Assembly: GCF_025370935.1 (NCBI RefSeq)
Contig: NC_133500.1
Span: 7,486,421 to 7,550,420, forward strand
DNA: 64,000 nucleotides
From: Choristoneura fumiferana
Taxonomy: Eukaryota > Arthropoda > Insecta > Lepidoptera > Tortricidae
Reading direction: 5' to 3'
The notes under the pieces were generated by a model. That model ran no database searches, was not told the DNA's origin, and saw nothing but the letters and a program-made list of their open reading frames with translations. This document shows positions 41,617 through 52,440 of the stretch, in pieces. Each line of letters opens with the position of its first letter. The first letter of the stretch is position 1. The translations under genes were made by a program, and so were the position numbers.

Positions 41617-41916
41617 CATCATCCCAGCCTATATACGTCCCACTGCTGGGCACAGGCCTCCTCTCAGAACAAGAGGGCTTGGGCTATAGTTCCCACGCGG
41701 GCCCAGTGCGGATTGGGAACTTCACACGCACCATTGAATTGCTTCGCAGGTTTGACCAGGTTTCCTCACGATGTTTTCCTTCACCGCAAAGCTCGTGGTA
41801 AATTTCAAATGTAATTCCGCACATGAATTTGGAAAAACTCAGAGGTGCGAGCCGGGTTTGAACCCACGACCCTCTGTTTGAGAGGCGATAGGTCAAACCA
41901 CTAGGCCACCACGGCT
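41617..41916 (-). mobile_element. full-length lepidopteran tRNA SINE with 11-bp target-site duplication
   Basis: Complete from tail to the AGCCGTGGTGG head. AATAACTATAT is present at 41606-41616 and 41917-41927. Confidence 0.92.
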
Positions 41917-42249
41917 AATAACTATATATATTTGTATAATGATTGGCAATAGCACATCACCGAATTATAAAGAATATTTGTATTAACAGTGCAAATAAAT
42001 ATTAATTGAACCAGTAGAAATCTTTGTAATAATTACAAAATTAAAGACTGACTAGCAATAATTCGTAATATAAAAGGTATAATTTTAAAGACCTACGAGT
42101 ATATTCTTCCTATATTGAAATTTAGCTTGTCACAGTACGTCATCTATTTATTGAAAATCCAAGCGCTTTATTTACAATAAAGTTACAATGGGCTCAAATG
42201 TACCGTCGTGTCGCTTCGAGAAAAGGATTGTACCTAGAGTCAAGAAAAC

Positions 42250-42369
42250 TGAATCATGTATCAAGGTGGAACCTTTTCATAACCAATTTCGCTATGATCT
42301 CTTTGGCAGATGTATGGGATGTCAACATGAAATTAGTAGCACAAAGGTTCCACCCTGGGACGTGATTCA
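42250..42369. repeat. 120-bp hairpin within a 113-codon plus frame
   Basis: TGAATCATGTATCAAGGTGG-AACCTTT at the left pairs imperfectly with AAAGGTTCCACCCTGGGACG-TGATTCA at the right. The surrounding open frame (42188-42529) therefore runs through a palindrome and is probably not a gene, although its GC-rich end (GGCGGGGGCGCAGCCGTGCC) is unusual here. Confidence 0.5.
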
Positions 42370-42599
42370 GTTTGCTTGCCTGTACGGCCGCGCTCAACTT
42401 GGCGGGGGCGCAGCCGTGCCCCTTCATATAGATGCGGCATTGCCAGTGTCTTTATGGATAGCAATAGCTAGTTTTATCACGCAGCCAGTTCTCCGTAATT
42501 TCGTACGTATAACAATACTTCACCTTTAACTTTAACATGTTCTTTCGCAGATGACATCGTCACCAACCGAGAGACTATTGAAAAAATAAGCAACAAAAC

Positions 42600-42735
42600 G
42601 CCACGTGCATTCATCGACTCCCCGCAACTCTCACCATGTCCGTCCACCTAGTGAGAGGTCTGCCAAGCCAACGTCTCCCCTTCGGGTTCGTGGTTGCCAA
42701 ACGAGAACGTTTCTCCCTCAACGGTTGTCTGCAGG
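42600..42735 (-). mobile_element. diverged LINE fragment
   Basis: CCCCGCAACTCTCACCATGT, CCGTCCACCTAGTGAGAGGT and GAGAACGTTTCTCCCTCAAC resemble the C-terminal LINE region in minus orientation. A shorter relative is at 43862. Confidence 0.4.
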
Positions 42736-42736
42736 G

Positions 42737-42848
42737 CTACTACGAAACTCGAAGTTTCGTGCGGTCCCTCTGACACTTATACTATTTAATACGAGAGCGA
42801 GAGGGACGGTACGATACGAACTTCGAGTTTCAAGTTTCGTATTAGCCT
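42737..42848. repeat. palindromic short repeat (ATACGATACG family), copy 3
   Basis: GGGCTACTACGAAACTCGAA at the left pairs with the right end (GAACTTCGAGTTTCAAGTTT-CGTATTAGCC). The centre is ACTATTTAATACGAGAGCG. This is the best-preserved copy of the family. Confidence 0.75.
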
Positions 42849-43861
42849 TGCTGGTCTTTGAGCGACATGACCCGCACGTTTTTTAGTTTAGTATTTTGCC
42901 ATTTCAATGCTAGTTCTTCGGTGATTTTAGTTACGTATTATGTAATGTGTATTCGCTGCCGTGAAATATTAAAACAAATAGCTAACACTCAATCCCGTTA
43001 AAATGTTTTGACCTTCAAGGAATATTTTTGCGAAAATTGTAGTTTCTAATTTCTAACTCCAATAGTTTAGTTAGGCAGTGCGTTTACTGCCATTCAGTAC
43101 CTATCAGGTATAAGATAAGATAGTTATTCATGAACGCACTAAGTACCTAAAGTGAAAGTTTTAGTTCAATTATTAATCGAAGTAATAACTAAGTAACTTT
43201 TTTTAGTTTATTTTTAATAAATTTCTTTTTTTTCTTGGTTTATTAGTGTTTTTTTTTATAAATTCCGACGTGTAGTTCATCGCTGACCTCGTTAAGTACT
43301 TCTCTTTCTATAACAGGTAAATTAATAATACGTCTGAAGAGCGGCGCTGCTCAAAATTTTGAGACTAGATTTGAATTACCACGCAACGCATTAAGGCGGA
43401 AATAGGAGCCCAATGACCTTCTGCATACAAAAGGATAAGGTCACCGCTTCTTTTTGCCCCTATTCTTTTAACTTTGTTTTATAATATTTTAAACGCGCCG
43501 TCGACGAGCGTCTGTATTGATACAAATGCTATACGCACGTAAATTGTAAGGCTGCTCTATCCAAAGAAAAACGCGGTTTACAAATGTTCTAACATGTATG
43601 GCGGCTATAGTCACCATACTTAATATGCAACGTAGCTTTTAAGATCATATTATCAAAAGCCTTAACTGGCAAATACGCAGGTGCTAACTTATCTGCAGTA
43701 TTGAATGTCAATATTAAATAACAACAATAGGATTTATTTCATTTAAGACAATTGCACACTTAAGCAGTGTTTCGACAAAAACAACTTGATTTGGCTCAAT
43801 TAAAAAACATCATCACCAGCTGGGAGACATCATCTTTTAAAACTCTACAATAAATGAAATT
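42849..43861. other. 1 kb without a supported gene
   Basis: AT-rich; no recognised repeat or exon. Confidence 0.4.
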
Positions 43862-43965
43862 TCGCCATTTGCATTCACCGGTTGCTCGCAACTCTCACGG
43901 TGTCGTCAGTCCACCCAAAGCTTCGTCTTCGACACTTGAGGACCTTTTGCCCCCAATGGTTTATG
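43862..43965 (-). mobile_element. diverged LINE fragment
   Basis: TTGCATTCACCGGTTGCTCG, CAACTCTCACGGTGTCGTCA and GACCTTTTGCCCCCAATGG parallel 42600-42735. Confidence 0.4.
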
Positions 43966-44285
43966 TTAATACTTATCTATCACACTGTCATCCATGTAGA
44001 TTTTTTCAAGTTTTTATTTATCTTGCCGAATTTTTATGCTGCTATTTTCAAATCAAATCATATCTCGTAAGTTCAATTTGAGCCACTTTCAGTGCTCGAA
44101 TTGACTTAAAATTTAGTAGGTATATAACTATGTAAGTTGGATGACAATGCATACTTGCACTTAACATAAAGTACAGCCTGCAAATAATCTTGTATATGCA
44201 ATCTTTATACATTTATTTATTTAAAAACAATGTTAACTAACCTTGTACAATTATGAGTTTACATACATAAAAAAGAACTAACCTA

Positions 44286-44325
44286 TCTTAGGTTAGTTAG
44301 GTTAGTTAGGTTAGGTTAACTTAAC
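44286..44325. repeat. short TTAGG/TTAG-rich tract
   Basis: About eight units alternating TTAGG and TTAG. It resembles the insect telomere repeat but is too short and irregular to be called telomeric. Confidence 0.55.
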
Positions 44326-44343
44326 TAACTGTAACAATGAAAA

Positions 44344-44607
44344 TTATAAAAAGAATACCCCGTCTAAAAGGTCTGCCTGTGGCAGGGTTCCCATGACGCT
44401 GGCCGCATTACCCCTTTGGATCGCAAGTGAGATCCGCTGGGATAAGTACGCGCCAGCTCTTGGGTCCCCAGAAGCGTCGACCAACCGGGACGACAGGGCC
44501 TTTATAAAAAACTTCATGTCGGCTGACCAGGGCCCTAAGGTCTCAACAGCAAGCGCCGCAAACTCGTAATCCTTTAATAAGGAGGAGTACTTGCGATGCT
44601 TGTACAT
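44344..44607 (-). pseudogene. C-terminal fragment of a retrotransposon protein (FETLGPW-type)
   Basis: The minus strand encodes MYKHRKYSSLLKDYEFAALA, then VETLGPWSADMKFFIKALS, SGDPRAGAYLSQRISLAIQR and GNAASVMGTLP. The ETLGPW, GDPRAG and QRISLAIQRGNA text is what I associate with the region downstream of the reverse transcriptase in some insect and other metazoan retroelements. No catalytic core is present. Its 3' side runs into the TTAGG-like tract. Confidence 0.55.
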
Positions 44608-45108
44608 ATATTCTCATAACTAGGGTGTCTATAATTCGTAACACATGTACATAACACTCATACGCAAAATATTATAGATTGTATAGAGTGCAGGATTTTT
44701 TAATTATAATTCATCAGCATCGTTACATCTCTTTCACTTACAGGCAATTTAACCGACAGTATGTGTGAGAGTGACGCTGCTTAAGGTCATTGACGCTTGT
44801 CATCCTCTTAATGTATACACTACCTCTATGTCATAAAATTAATCCAGATTATTGCAGACTACTTCGTTGCTGGCAAGTTTGTCTAAGTCCCGTGAGAAAT
44901 TTTCACGTTCCCGGGATAAAGTAAAGTCTATTGTTACTTGCTTATAATACAGCTTTCATAAGGTGGAAGTTTTTTTTTTACATGTTCAGTAGAAGTATCT
45001 CTGTCTGTATAATGGTATTGACTTTGGCTAACTTTGACCGAACACCCTTTTGTTTTTTTTGCATGTAGCCTTCACGATCTCAATTAGAATAGTTATTTGT
45101 GTCACAAG
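44608..45108. other. no gene seen
   Basis: Anonymous AT-rich sequence. Confidence 0.4.
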
Positions 45109-45265
45109 GGAGCAAAATGGTGTATTTACGGCGAGGGCGTACATTGAATCAGAATGTAGCGAAGGATTCTACAATAGAATTCTGAGCGTAGCGAGGGAAT
45201 CTTAAGTAGAATCCTGAGCATAATGAGGGATTCAAGTGGTAACGCTCAACATGAAAATAATTTTG
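45109..45265. repeat. dispersed repeat with internal tandem units (TCCTGAGC.TA..GAGGGATTC)
   Basis: GGATTCTACAATAGAATTCT, GAGCGTAGCGAGGGAATC, GAATCCTGAGCATAATGAGG: three degenerate units of about 33 bases, closed by AATTTTGCTCCCGATTGGCT. Confidence 0.6.
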
Positions 45266-45432
45266 CTCCCGATTGGCTCATACAACTTTTCTCACCGAGC
45301 ATTAAGAAAATTGAAAAAATAATAGTTCTAAATATTATTAAAGAACAACCAGCATAGAAAATGACGTGGCTTTACAATTATAAACTTCAAAAAATGGCAT
45401 TTGCAATAAAACACTTGGAAAAGCCTTGAACA

Positions 45433-45503
45433 GAAATGTTGCACTTTGCACCCTCTCGTCAGGGAGGAAAAGTTACTTTTCTGAAGGAGAGGTGTGAAAA
45501 ATA
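45433..45503 (+). repeat. dispersed repeat (CTCGTCAGGGAGGAAAAGTT), plus copy
   Basis: GTTGCACTTTGCACCCTCTC, GTCAGGGAGGAAAAGTTACT and TTCTGAAGGAGAGGTGTGAA recur inverted at 63934-64000. Confidence 0.75.
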
Positions 45504-45639
45504 TAAAACTTTGCACTATGACCGTCGTTAGTGTAACTTTTTTTTCCTTTATGTCTGTACATCAATAATTGATATCGTTCAAAGTGTAGGTACCGCGTCG
45601 AAAACGTGATAACGATAACCTATATTGTTATACATCGCG

Positions 45640-45790
45640 GATTTCATTAAAATTGTATCGTGATATAAAGTAGCCCATGTGTTATTCCAAACGTTCAGCT
45701 ATCCAAATACCAAATTTCATCCAAATTCGTCCACCCGTTTTAACGTCAAAGGGTAACAAACATGATACACATACCAACATATAGAAGGAT
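45640..45790. repeat. dispersed repeat fragment (ACCAAATTTCATCCAAATTC)
   Basis: AAGTAGCCCATGTGTTATTC, AAATTTCATCCAAATTCGTC and CACCCGTTTTAACGTCAAAG are middle parts of the family at 3721 and 49086. Confidence 0.55.
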
Positions 45791-46195
45791 TACTTGTAAT
45801 TTTAAAATACCATGTACGGTATTATAATATTGACACTTGAACCTTTGTAAAAGTGAAACCTTATAATAGGCAAAAAATGATACTCAATTCCGATTTAAAA
45901 AGACGTACAAGACGAGTTACTTCATCATTATGAACTCAATTCAATTGTCATAAGCTGCATTTTAGATTGAAATTAGTTATCATATGATACCATTATGTTA
46001 TAGGTGTCAAGTTAGGTGTCAAGTTGTTGACATTGAATGACTTTCTATGGAGCTAATACACACCTGGGGTTGGTGTATGATTTCGTTCCTTGTTTCTTAG
46101 TAAGATAAGACAATATCACATTAAAATATGTAGTTTTTCGTTTTAGAACTAACTAGAAAAAGCTAAATCGGAATTAATTTACGATTACTATAAAT

Positions 46196-46312
46196 AGCCG
46201 TGGTGGCTTAGTGGTTTGAGCTCTCAATCAAATGGTCGTGGATTCGAACTTGCTCGCGCATCTCAAAGTTTCTTGAAACTCATGTGCGAAATAAGAAATT
46301 TGAATTCACATA
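46196..46312 (+). mobile_element. lepidopteran SINE head fragment, diverged
   Basis: AGCCGTGGTGGCTTAGTGGT, GGATTCGAACTTGCTCGCGC and AACTCATGTGCGAAATAAGA are the head and the first part of the body. The 3' half is missing. Confidence 0.65.
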
Positions 46313-47083
46313 AACCTATGAAGCAAATCAATGGTAAGTATTTACTTACTGTTATTACTTGTTTAGAGACGGTCTTTACTTATTTAAAATACATAACTTA
46401 CTAGATAATGTTATCAGAGGTCGAGACAAGTTGTCAAAAAAGGCCAAATCGAGATAAACAACGTTGTATAATAAGTAAATATGCCTTATCTTATCACTTG
46501 TGTATCTACGTCTGTCCATCCATCTGTCACAGGCAGTTTTCTCTAAAATAACTAAACCGATTGAGTTGAAATCTGTGTGTGAAAAACACACTCTTACTAC
46601 GTATCACCTCAACATCATCTTCTATGGTACAGACTGAAAAAAATATCTTGAGTTGGTTCTTAGAAAATTTAAAGTATCCATCCCATTTGATGGTATCTGT
46701 GATAGAAAATGACCGCACTGATAATGGTGTTCGCTTTTTCTAGCTGTGGTTTAAGGTTCCTTAACACAATTGAAAGACCATTATATTTTTTCATTTGACT
46801 GCCTACAATTTTATCGAAAAAAAAATACATAACTACAATTGTAAACAAAAACTTATTCGTAGATCTTTATAAACATGTGATTAATCACATGTTTCGGGCC
46901 AAAGACGAAACACTTTATGGGTGAAGACAGGCCAGCATAATTTTTTGAGTTGTGAGTCGCGTATAATATTCGGCCGCGTAATTTCTACTGCATTCTGTTT
47001 AATACTAAAGTTTAGTTTGTGCCACACGCCACACGGCAACTCAAAATGAGTTGTACACAAATAACGACCGAAAATATGCGACT
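46313..47083. other. no gene seen
   Basis: AT-rich. ACATGTGATTAATCACATGT near 46873-46892 is a perfect 20-bp palindrome. Minus frames 46376-46718 are low-complexity. Confidence 0.4.
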
Positions 47084-47390
47084 CATCATCCCATCCCAGC
47101 CTATATACGTCCCACTGCAGGGCACAGGCCTCCCCTCAGAATGAGAGGTCTTGGGCCATAGTTCCCACGCGGGCCCAGTGCGGATTGGGAACTTCACACA
47201 CACCATTGAATTGCTTCGCAGGTTTGTGCAGGTTTCCTCACGATGTTTTCCTTCACCGCAAAGCTCGTGGTAAATTTCAAATGTAACTCCGCACATGAAT
47301 TTCGAAAAACTCAAGAGGTGCGAGCCGGGGTTTGAACCCACGACCCTCTGCTTGAGAGGCGATAGGTCAAACCACTAGGCCACCACGGCT
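47084..47390 (-). mobile_element. full-length lepidopteran tRNA SINE
   Basis: Tail CATCATCCCATCCCAGCC to the AGCCGTGGTGG head. No target-site duplication was seen. Together with the following 150 bases it parallels 38077-38505. Confidence 0.85.
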
Positions 47391-47541
47391 TTTTGACGAG
47401 TATAGGTACATACGTATGAAAAAAATGATACAAATGTATATTTATTACAAAACTGACCGTATCAACATAAAAACAAACTTGTTTGTAGTTAAAAAAAAAC
47501 ACTGTACTTAATAATGAAATATCGGTCCAAGTATTAAAATT
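47391..47541. repeat. SINE-linked flank, copy 2
   Basis: AAAACTGACCGTATC, AAAACAAACTTGTTTGTAGT, ACACTGTACTTAATAATGAA and CGGTCCAAGTATTAAAAT: same order and spacing as 38379-38505, few differences. Confidence 0.75.
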
Positions 47542-47623
47542 GTGCTGATCTGGTTTCACCCTATATATTTGAAGAGCCCGACTCCAGCTTTACTTTTTTC
47601 CGTTGTTATGCTTCATTTCTCAG

Positions 47624-47742
47624 CTACTGGTTTTTACGTGGGTCCTGGCCTCAGATTGTTTTTTAATGGATATTGCGTTGGAAAAAATAGATCCAAAGAC
47701 AATAATGGAACGAGATCATCATCTGATGTGTCTGAACATTAA
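47624..47742 (+). CDS. candidate terminal coding exon
   Basis: A strong acceptor (TTTTTTCCGTTGTTATGCTT then CATTTCTCAG) ends at 47623. The frame, entering with two bases of a split codon, reads TGFYVGPGLRLFFNGYCVGK then NRSKDNNGTRSSSDVSEH and stops at 47740-47742. The composition is protein-like, with a polar Ser/Asp/Asn tail and one N-glycosylation motif (NGT). No close AATAAA follows and no family is recognised. Confidence 0.32.
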
Positions 47743-48144
47743 CTGTCACTCTTAGAGACATCCATTAATTTAGGTATCCCTCAACCGAACGTTTTTCGAC
47801 GAATTTTGAATAGCTGATGAATAGTTAAGTTTAAATCGACGTCTCTGCGAGCACCGGTTAGTTAAGTGATTATTTAACTTTAATTACTTTTATTGGGCAT
47901 CCTTCTTGGTAGTAACAATAGGTAGGTGCTTGTGAAGTTTTTGGTATTTTAGGAAAAAAGACGTATACATGTTCTTGGAATCTCGATAAAAGACAATCTT
48001 GTTTAAAAAATCTCTTTGTATAAATTAAATGCCTTTTCGTTAAAATTTTCGAATTCCTAACCTACAAGTTACTTCTTTATTTTTATATTTTTTTTACAAG
48101 TTAAAATATATGTACTTAGTCACTTCCCACCGTCTGTCTGTATG

Positions 48145-48246
48145 TACAGTCCAGTTTATAAACAAGTGAGTAAAAATTTAACAATAGAGTCGTGTTCAGA
48201 TATTTTCGATCAAATTTTCGCTCACAAATTTATGAACTCGGGTGTA
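48145..48246. mobile_element. hairpin MITE with TACAGTC end
   Basis: TACAGTCCAGTTTATAAACA pairs with the right end (AAATTTATGAACTCGGGTGT-A). The interior AATAGAGTCGTGTTCAGATA is shared with the copy at 52922. Confidence 0.55.
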
Positions 48247-48300
48247 TATTTGTTCACTTAGATATCTTTTAAACTACGCAATGGCTTTCAGTGCGGATTT

Positions 48301-48690
48301 CACCATCATCATCATCCATTATCCCAGTTCAGATACGCCCCACTGATGGGCATAGGCCAGACACCACACACAGACTGTTATTTTCATATGTTTTATGTAC
48401 AATGAAGAGTTATACAATACAATACTATTAAAATGCTTCACATTTGTGCAGGTTTCCTCACGATATTTTCCTACACCGTAAAGCTAGTGGGAAATTTTCG
48501 CACATGATTTTCGAAAATCTTTGAGCCTGTATTTGAGCCTACGCACCTCTGTTTGAGAGACCATATTAATGGTGCGTGTGAAGTTCCCAGTCCGCACTGG
48601 GCCCGCGAGAGATATACGGCCCAAGCCCTCTCATTTTGAGAGGAGACCTATGCCCAGCAGTGGCACACATATAGGCTGCGATGATGATGA
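48301..48690. mobile_element. lepidopteran SINE with inverted 5' part
   Basis: From 48444 to about 48563 the SINE body and head (TTTGTGCAGGTTTCCTCACG, CCTCTGTTTGAGAGACC) are in minus orientation. From about 48568 the 3' body runs in plus orientation (ATGGTGCGTGTGAAGTTCCC to GCGATGATGATGA). A minus-oriented 3' end (CATCATCATCC...CACTGATGGGCATAGGCC) also lies at 48301-48360, so more than one event is involved. Confidence 0.65.
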
Positions 48691-48699
48691 ATGAATAAA

Positions 48700-49085
48700 T
48701 AAATTAATATTGTTTATTTTTATTTGACGTCATATGATATGTATACATCAAATAAATTGTAGTTACATTATGAATCGATATAAAATTCGATTTACTTACA
48801 GATTTCTCAATTATTTTTAAACGTTAAAATATTGTCTAGTAAACGGTATATTTCTAAGTTAAACCCACCAAGTAAACAGTAGAAGTTATTCTTAACTTGC
48901 ATCTGTTAACTTTACCGGGAAGCCATCGATTTTATATTTACGTTTTATTCTAAGCCCATCACACAGTCTTATAAAAACAGTACGCGAGAGAAAATGGTGG
49001 AAGAATACATCAAACTGGCTGAGAATCAAGAATTGTTATCAGCATAAGTAAATCAACGGTTGGAGAGCTTACATACAACGTATCT
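48700..49085. other. no gene seen
   Basis: Anonymous AT-rich DNA. Confidence 0.4.
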
Positions 49086-49262
49086 CTACTCTCTGGACAA
49101 TGTGTTATTCCGGACATCCAGCTATCCACATACCAAACTTCATCCGAATCCACCCAACCGTTTTAGCATAAAAATGAGTATCAACCGCACACACTCGTTC
49201 GCACACACACGCGTGCACATATTTACTCGCAAACTATCATAGTAATAATATTAGTAGGTTTT
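49086..49262. repeat. dispersed repeat fragment (ACCAAACTTCATCCGAATCC ... TAATATTAGTAGGTT)
   Basis: GTGTTATTCCGGACATCCAG, CATACCAAACTTCATCCGAA, a CACACACGCG run, then ATAGTAATAATATTAGTAGG: the usual end of the 29375 family. Confidence 0.6.
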
Positions 49263-49657
49263 TGTGGTGATAGTTGGGTTTGTGTGATTTTGTGTGTTCT
49301 TAAATTGTGGTGGTGGACGACTGCGTAACCTCATATTTGTTATAAACGTATCTTTCATAAAGGTCGCGAGTTACCAAAGTAATTTTTTAAGTTCATTGCT
49401 ATGGACCTCCGCAAAGTAGGCAAAAATATATTATTTGTATTGAAAATTATGAAACTATGCACTAGCACATTTCTTAACCAACCGTCGACGTCGGGTGCCA
49501 TGCACGGAGCGTCAACAACGGTGCGGGTACGCTTTTTATGGGTATGACACGCCATTGAAATGTTGTAGTCCGTGTCGAGTTACATTCCGTGCGTGATACG
49601 TTCCTATTACGGTCATGATATGATACGGTGTAACGGATAGAGACTTTCATTTTTTTT
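49263..49657. other. no gene seen
   Basis: A GC-richer patch at 49485-49620 (CCAACCGTCGACGTCGGGTG, GTCCGTGTCGAGTTACATTC) has no supported frame on either strand. Confidence 0.4.
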
Positions 49658-49958
49658 CATCATCCCAGCCTATATACGTCCCACTGCTGGGCACAGGCCT
49701 CCTCTCAGAACAAGAGAGGTTGGGCCATAGTTCCCACGCGGGCCCAGTGCGGATTGGGAACTTCACACGCACCATTGAATCACTTCACAGGTTTGTGCAG
49801 GTTTCCTCACGATGTTTTCCTTCACCGCAAAGCTCGTGGTAAATTTCAAATGTAATTCCGCACATGAATTTCGAAAAACTCAGAGGTGCGAGCTGGGGTT
49901 CGAACCCACGACCCTCTGCTTGAGAGACGATAGGTCAAACCACTAGGCCACCACGGCT
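49658..49958 (-). mobile_element. full-length lepidopteran tRNA SINE
   Basis: Complete copy from tail to AGCCGTGGTGG head. T-rich flanks (TTCATTTTTTTT and ACATTATTTTTTTT) may be an imperfect target-site duplication. Confidence 0.85.
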
Positions 49959-50577
49959 ACATTATTTTTTTTTACTAAAACCCTTTTTAAAACCATTGAT
50001 TTACTGTTTCAATGTCGACTGTGCGCAGGAGCTCGTAAAATGGCCCCACTGACGTTATCGAGGCGTCTTTGTATCTTTCTAGAAACTATCGGAAACATTC
50101 GAATGGTGATAGTAGATAATAGACTATTGCTTTTATCCCTTTGTGCCGTGCCTAAAGATAATAGGAAAATGTATTGCCTTGATATACGACAGTGTAGAAA
50201 ATTTTAGAATAAAGCTCGATTTATACCGCGTGCGGAGTGGACTCATTAAGCAGCGTTCCCACCAATAATGAGCTAGGATGTGTTGCGAGAAATATGTTTT
50301 TCACTAACCAATAGAAAGATGAGATAAGATAGAGCTTTATTTTTCAAAACACAGGCACACACAAACAGAAAAACACATAAACATCAACGTACACATAACT
50401 CGTGAAACGCTTTATTTACCTCGCCTCGCTACGCTCAGCTGTTTCCACGAGAGGTGTGCTGTAGCGAGGCTGTAGGAGGATGTGTAGGCGAGGATGTTAA
50501 CCTAAAAGAAGCGTTTCTATTGGTTAGTGACAAACACAAAATAGAACAAGAGAGAATAATTAGAGACGTTGCGCTGT
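49959..50577. other. no gene; inverted segments
   Basis: CACTAACCAATAGAAA (about 50303) and TTTCTATTGGTTAGTG (about 50513) are exact inverted 16-mers enclosing about 200 bp with CGCCTCGCTACGCTCAGCTG, so this is probably a small TIR repeat. Confidence 0.4.
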
Positions 50578-50657
50578 AGAGAGAGAGAGAGAGAGAGAGA
50601 GTGAGTGAGTGAGAGAGAGAGAGAGAGAGAGAGAGGGGAGAAAGAGAGAGAGAGATT
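50578..50657. repeat. GA microsatellite
   Basis: About 75 bases of GA with a GTGA-rich middle and AGGGGAGAAA interruption. Confidence 0.9.
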
Positions 50658-51167
50658 TATTTACACATATTCGATACACTGAAAAAACACGTTAGGAAGA
50701 AATAATAATAAAAAAAAACATCGAGTGATGCCAAATGGACTCGGCTCAGCATGTGCCGTTAAAAAAAAATTAAAAAATGTTAAAAAATAAATAAATGCCA
50801 TAGTTCAATAAGACACCAATTGATATTCCCGAACCATGCTTGTACCCGAATCGTAGTTGTCAAAAAGTAAGACCTAATGTAATTAGTGAAATAACTAATA
50901 ATAATGACTCTTAATTAGGAAAAAAGCAAGCCGAATACTACATAACTGTAAATAGTGTATAACTGTTAATATTTTCATCGTAATGAAAAGAAACCAGTGT
51001 TAATTACGATCTCGTTTGACCGTGAAAGTAATATCATTTTGCTGGAGGAAAACCCAAATAGGTTTATAAGAAACGCATTTATTTTTCTTGCAACGACAAC
51101 TGACTTCTCTCTAATATTGTTTTACTTGATATTATTGCAACTTTGCTCACAAATTGTGATGAAATAA
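50658..51167. other. no gene seen
   Basis: A minus-oriented retroposon tail trace (GATGCCAAATGGACTCGGCT, CAGCATGTGCCG) lies at about 50720-50760. The rest is AT-rich. Confidence 0.4.
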
Positions 51168-51290
51168 CCATCCATTGATTAGCGTTAACCGACGGTTAAA
51201 TGGAATGCCGTCTCTGTCTATTCGAACAAAACAAATAGAGACAGCATCACACCTAACCGCCAGTTAACACTAATCAATGGATGGTGAAAC
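51168..51290. mobile_element. hairpin MITE (CCATCCATTGATTAG family)
   Basis: CCATCCATTGATTAGCGTTA pairs with TAACACTAATCAATGGATGG, and GCCGTCTCTGTCTATTCG with AATAGAGACAGC in the centre. Diverged relatives lie at about 30230 and 53096. Confidence 0.8.
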
Positions 51291-51686
51291 AGCCCCTAAA
51301 TGTAGTTTTTGATTTGACTTATCAAGTGTAACCATTTTTTTTTTATTTTTTAGAGGCGCTTTCATTTCCTACCACCAAACTAAAACTTTATTTTACCACA
51401 CACAAGCGAATATTTTTTACCCTAGCACAAAACCTTAGTAAAAAACGGTTAATAAACTTTCAAAATCTGATCTAACGTCAGCCATTTTGTTTTCCAAAGC
51501 CATCCGTCCGGCCGTCCGTTGGGGGCAATCCGTTGCCGCATAAACTAACGGCGCCGGACAGTTTAGTGATGGAGCGACACCAATTTTAGTTTTATGTGAA
51601 CTCTGTCTATCGTATTAGAGAAAAGACTGTCAAACGAGTACTGCAAAGTCAAGCAATCTTCAATTTGAAAACCCTAAACAAGAACT
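51291..51686. other. no gene seen
   Basis: CCATCCGTCCGGCCGTCCGT at about 51500 is a small GC patch. No exon supported. Confidence 0.4.
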
Positions 51687-52120
51687 GAATGAGGGCTATC
51701 GTTTTTTGTCTCACTAGATGGCGCACTGTTGCGTGAGGTTTTTAAGTATGGTTTTGAAAGTCTGTTATTACGGCGTGACAACAAAGTTTAGATTAAAATC
51801 ATATTTAATACACCTTAAAACCGTACCATATAAATATCGAGCATGCCACAGTGTTGCATAGTCCCCGTTTTGTTCGGAAAAAAGGGAGGACAAAGGTTTC
51901 CGAAAAACAAAACTGTCTCAAAACACAGACATTCATTGCCTCGGAACGCGTATTTGCCATAATTAATTTCAGATATTACAAAATATTCACAAAATTATTC
52001 TAATTATAAATAAACCCGCGTAGCTCTCCCAAAAACTATGAGATTTGACATTTGGGAGACCTCACGCTACACTAGCGCCTCTAGCGGTGAATTCAATCGC
52101 GATAGCCCTCATTGTGACAG
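51687..52120. repeat. TIR-like pair of ATGAGGGCTATCG repeats
   Basis: ATGAGGGCTATCG followed by CACTAGATGGCGC at 51687-51730 faces an inverted relative at about 52055-52120 (CTAGCGCCTCTAGCG, CGATAGCCCTCATT). Either a diverged TIR element or two opposed copies of a short repeat. Confidence 0.45.
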
Positions 52121-52398
52121 TTGTCAGGCTGGATGCTCACATTCGCGCGCGAACCAACAAGACATAGCATGCATACTGAAAACCGCAATTTACATTTTGG
52201 CGCTTCAGATATCGTATTAATTAAAGCTGGAACCTTGAACTTTATGATACACTCTTAAATATTCGCTTAACATGCCAAAATATATTTAAGTACTCACAAT
52301 TAATTACCTTGACAAACAAATCAACATCTTGTTTGTATGCCGAAGCGAACCTTTCTCTGGGCAAAGTAACCAATTAAAAAAAATCTTTAGCTGTTTTT

Positions 52399-52400
52399 AA

Positions 52401-52431
<31 letters not shown>

Positions 52432-52440
52432 GAGAGAGAA
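52399..52440. repeat. GA microsatellite
   Basis: About 40 bases of GA with one CAGA interruption. AACATTTATTTACACATATT follows, matching the flank of the GA tract at 50578, so both tracts lie in copies of one repeat. Confidence 0.8.

Noticed and set aside
42188..42529. 113-codon plus-strand ORF as a gene
   Set aside because: It runs through an imperfect 120-bp palindrome, has no splice or homology support, and its composition changes abruptly along its length.
44286..44325. True interstitial telomere
   Set aside because: Only about eight irregular TTAGG/TTAG units; too short and degenerate.
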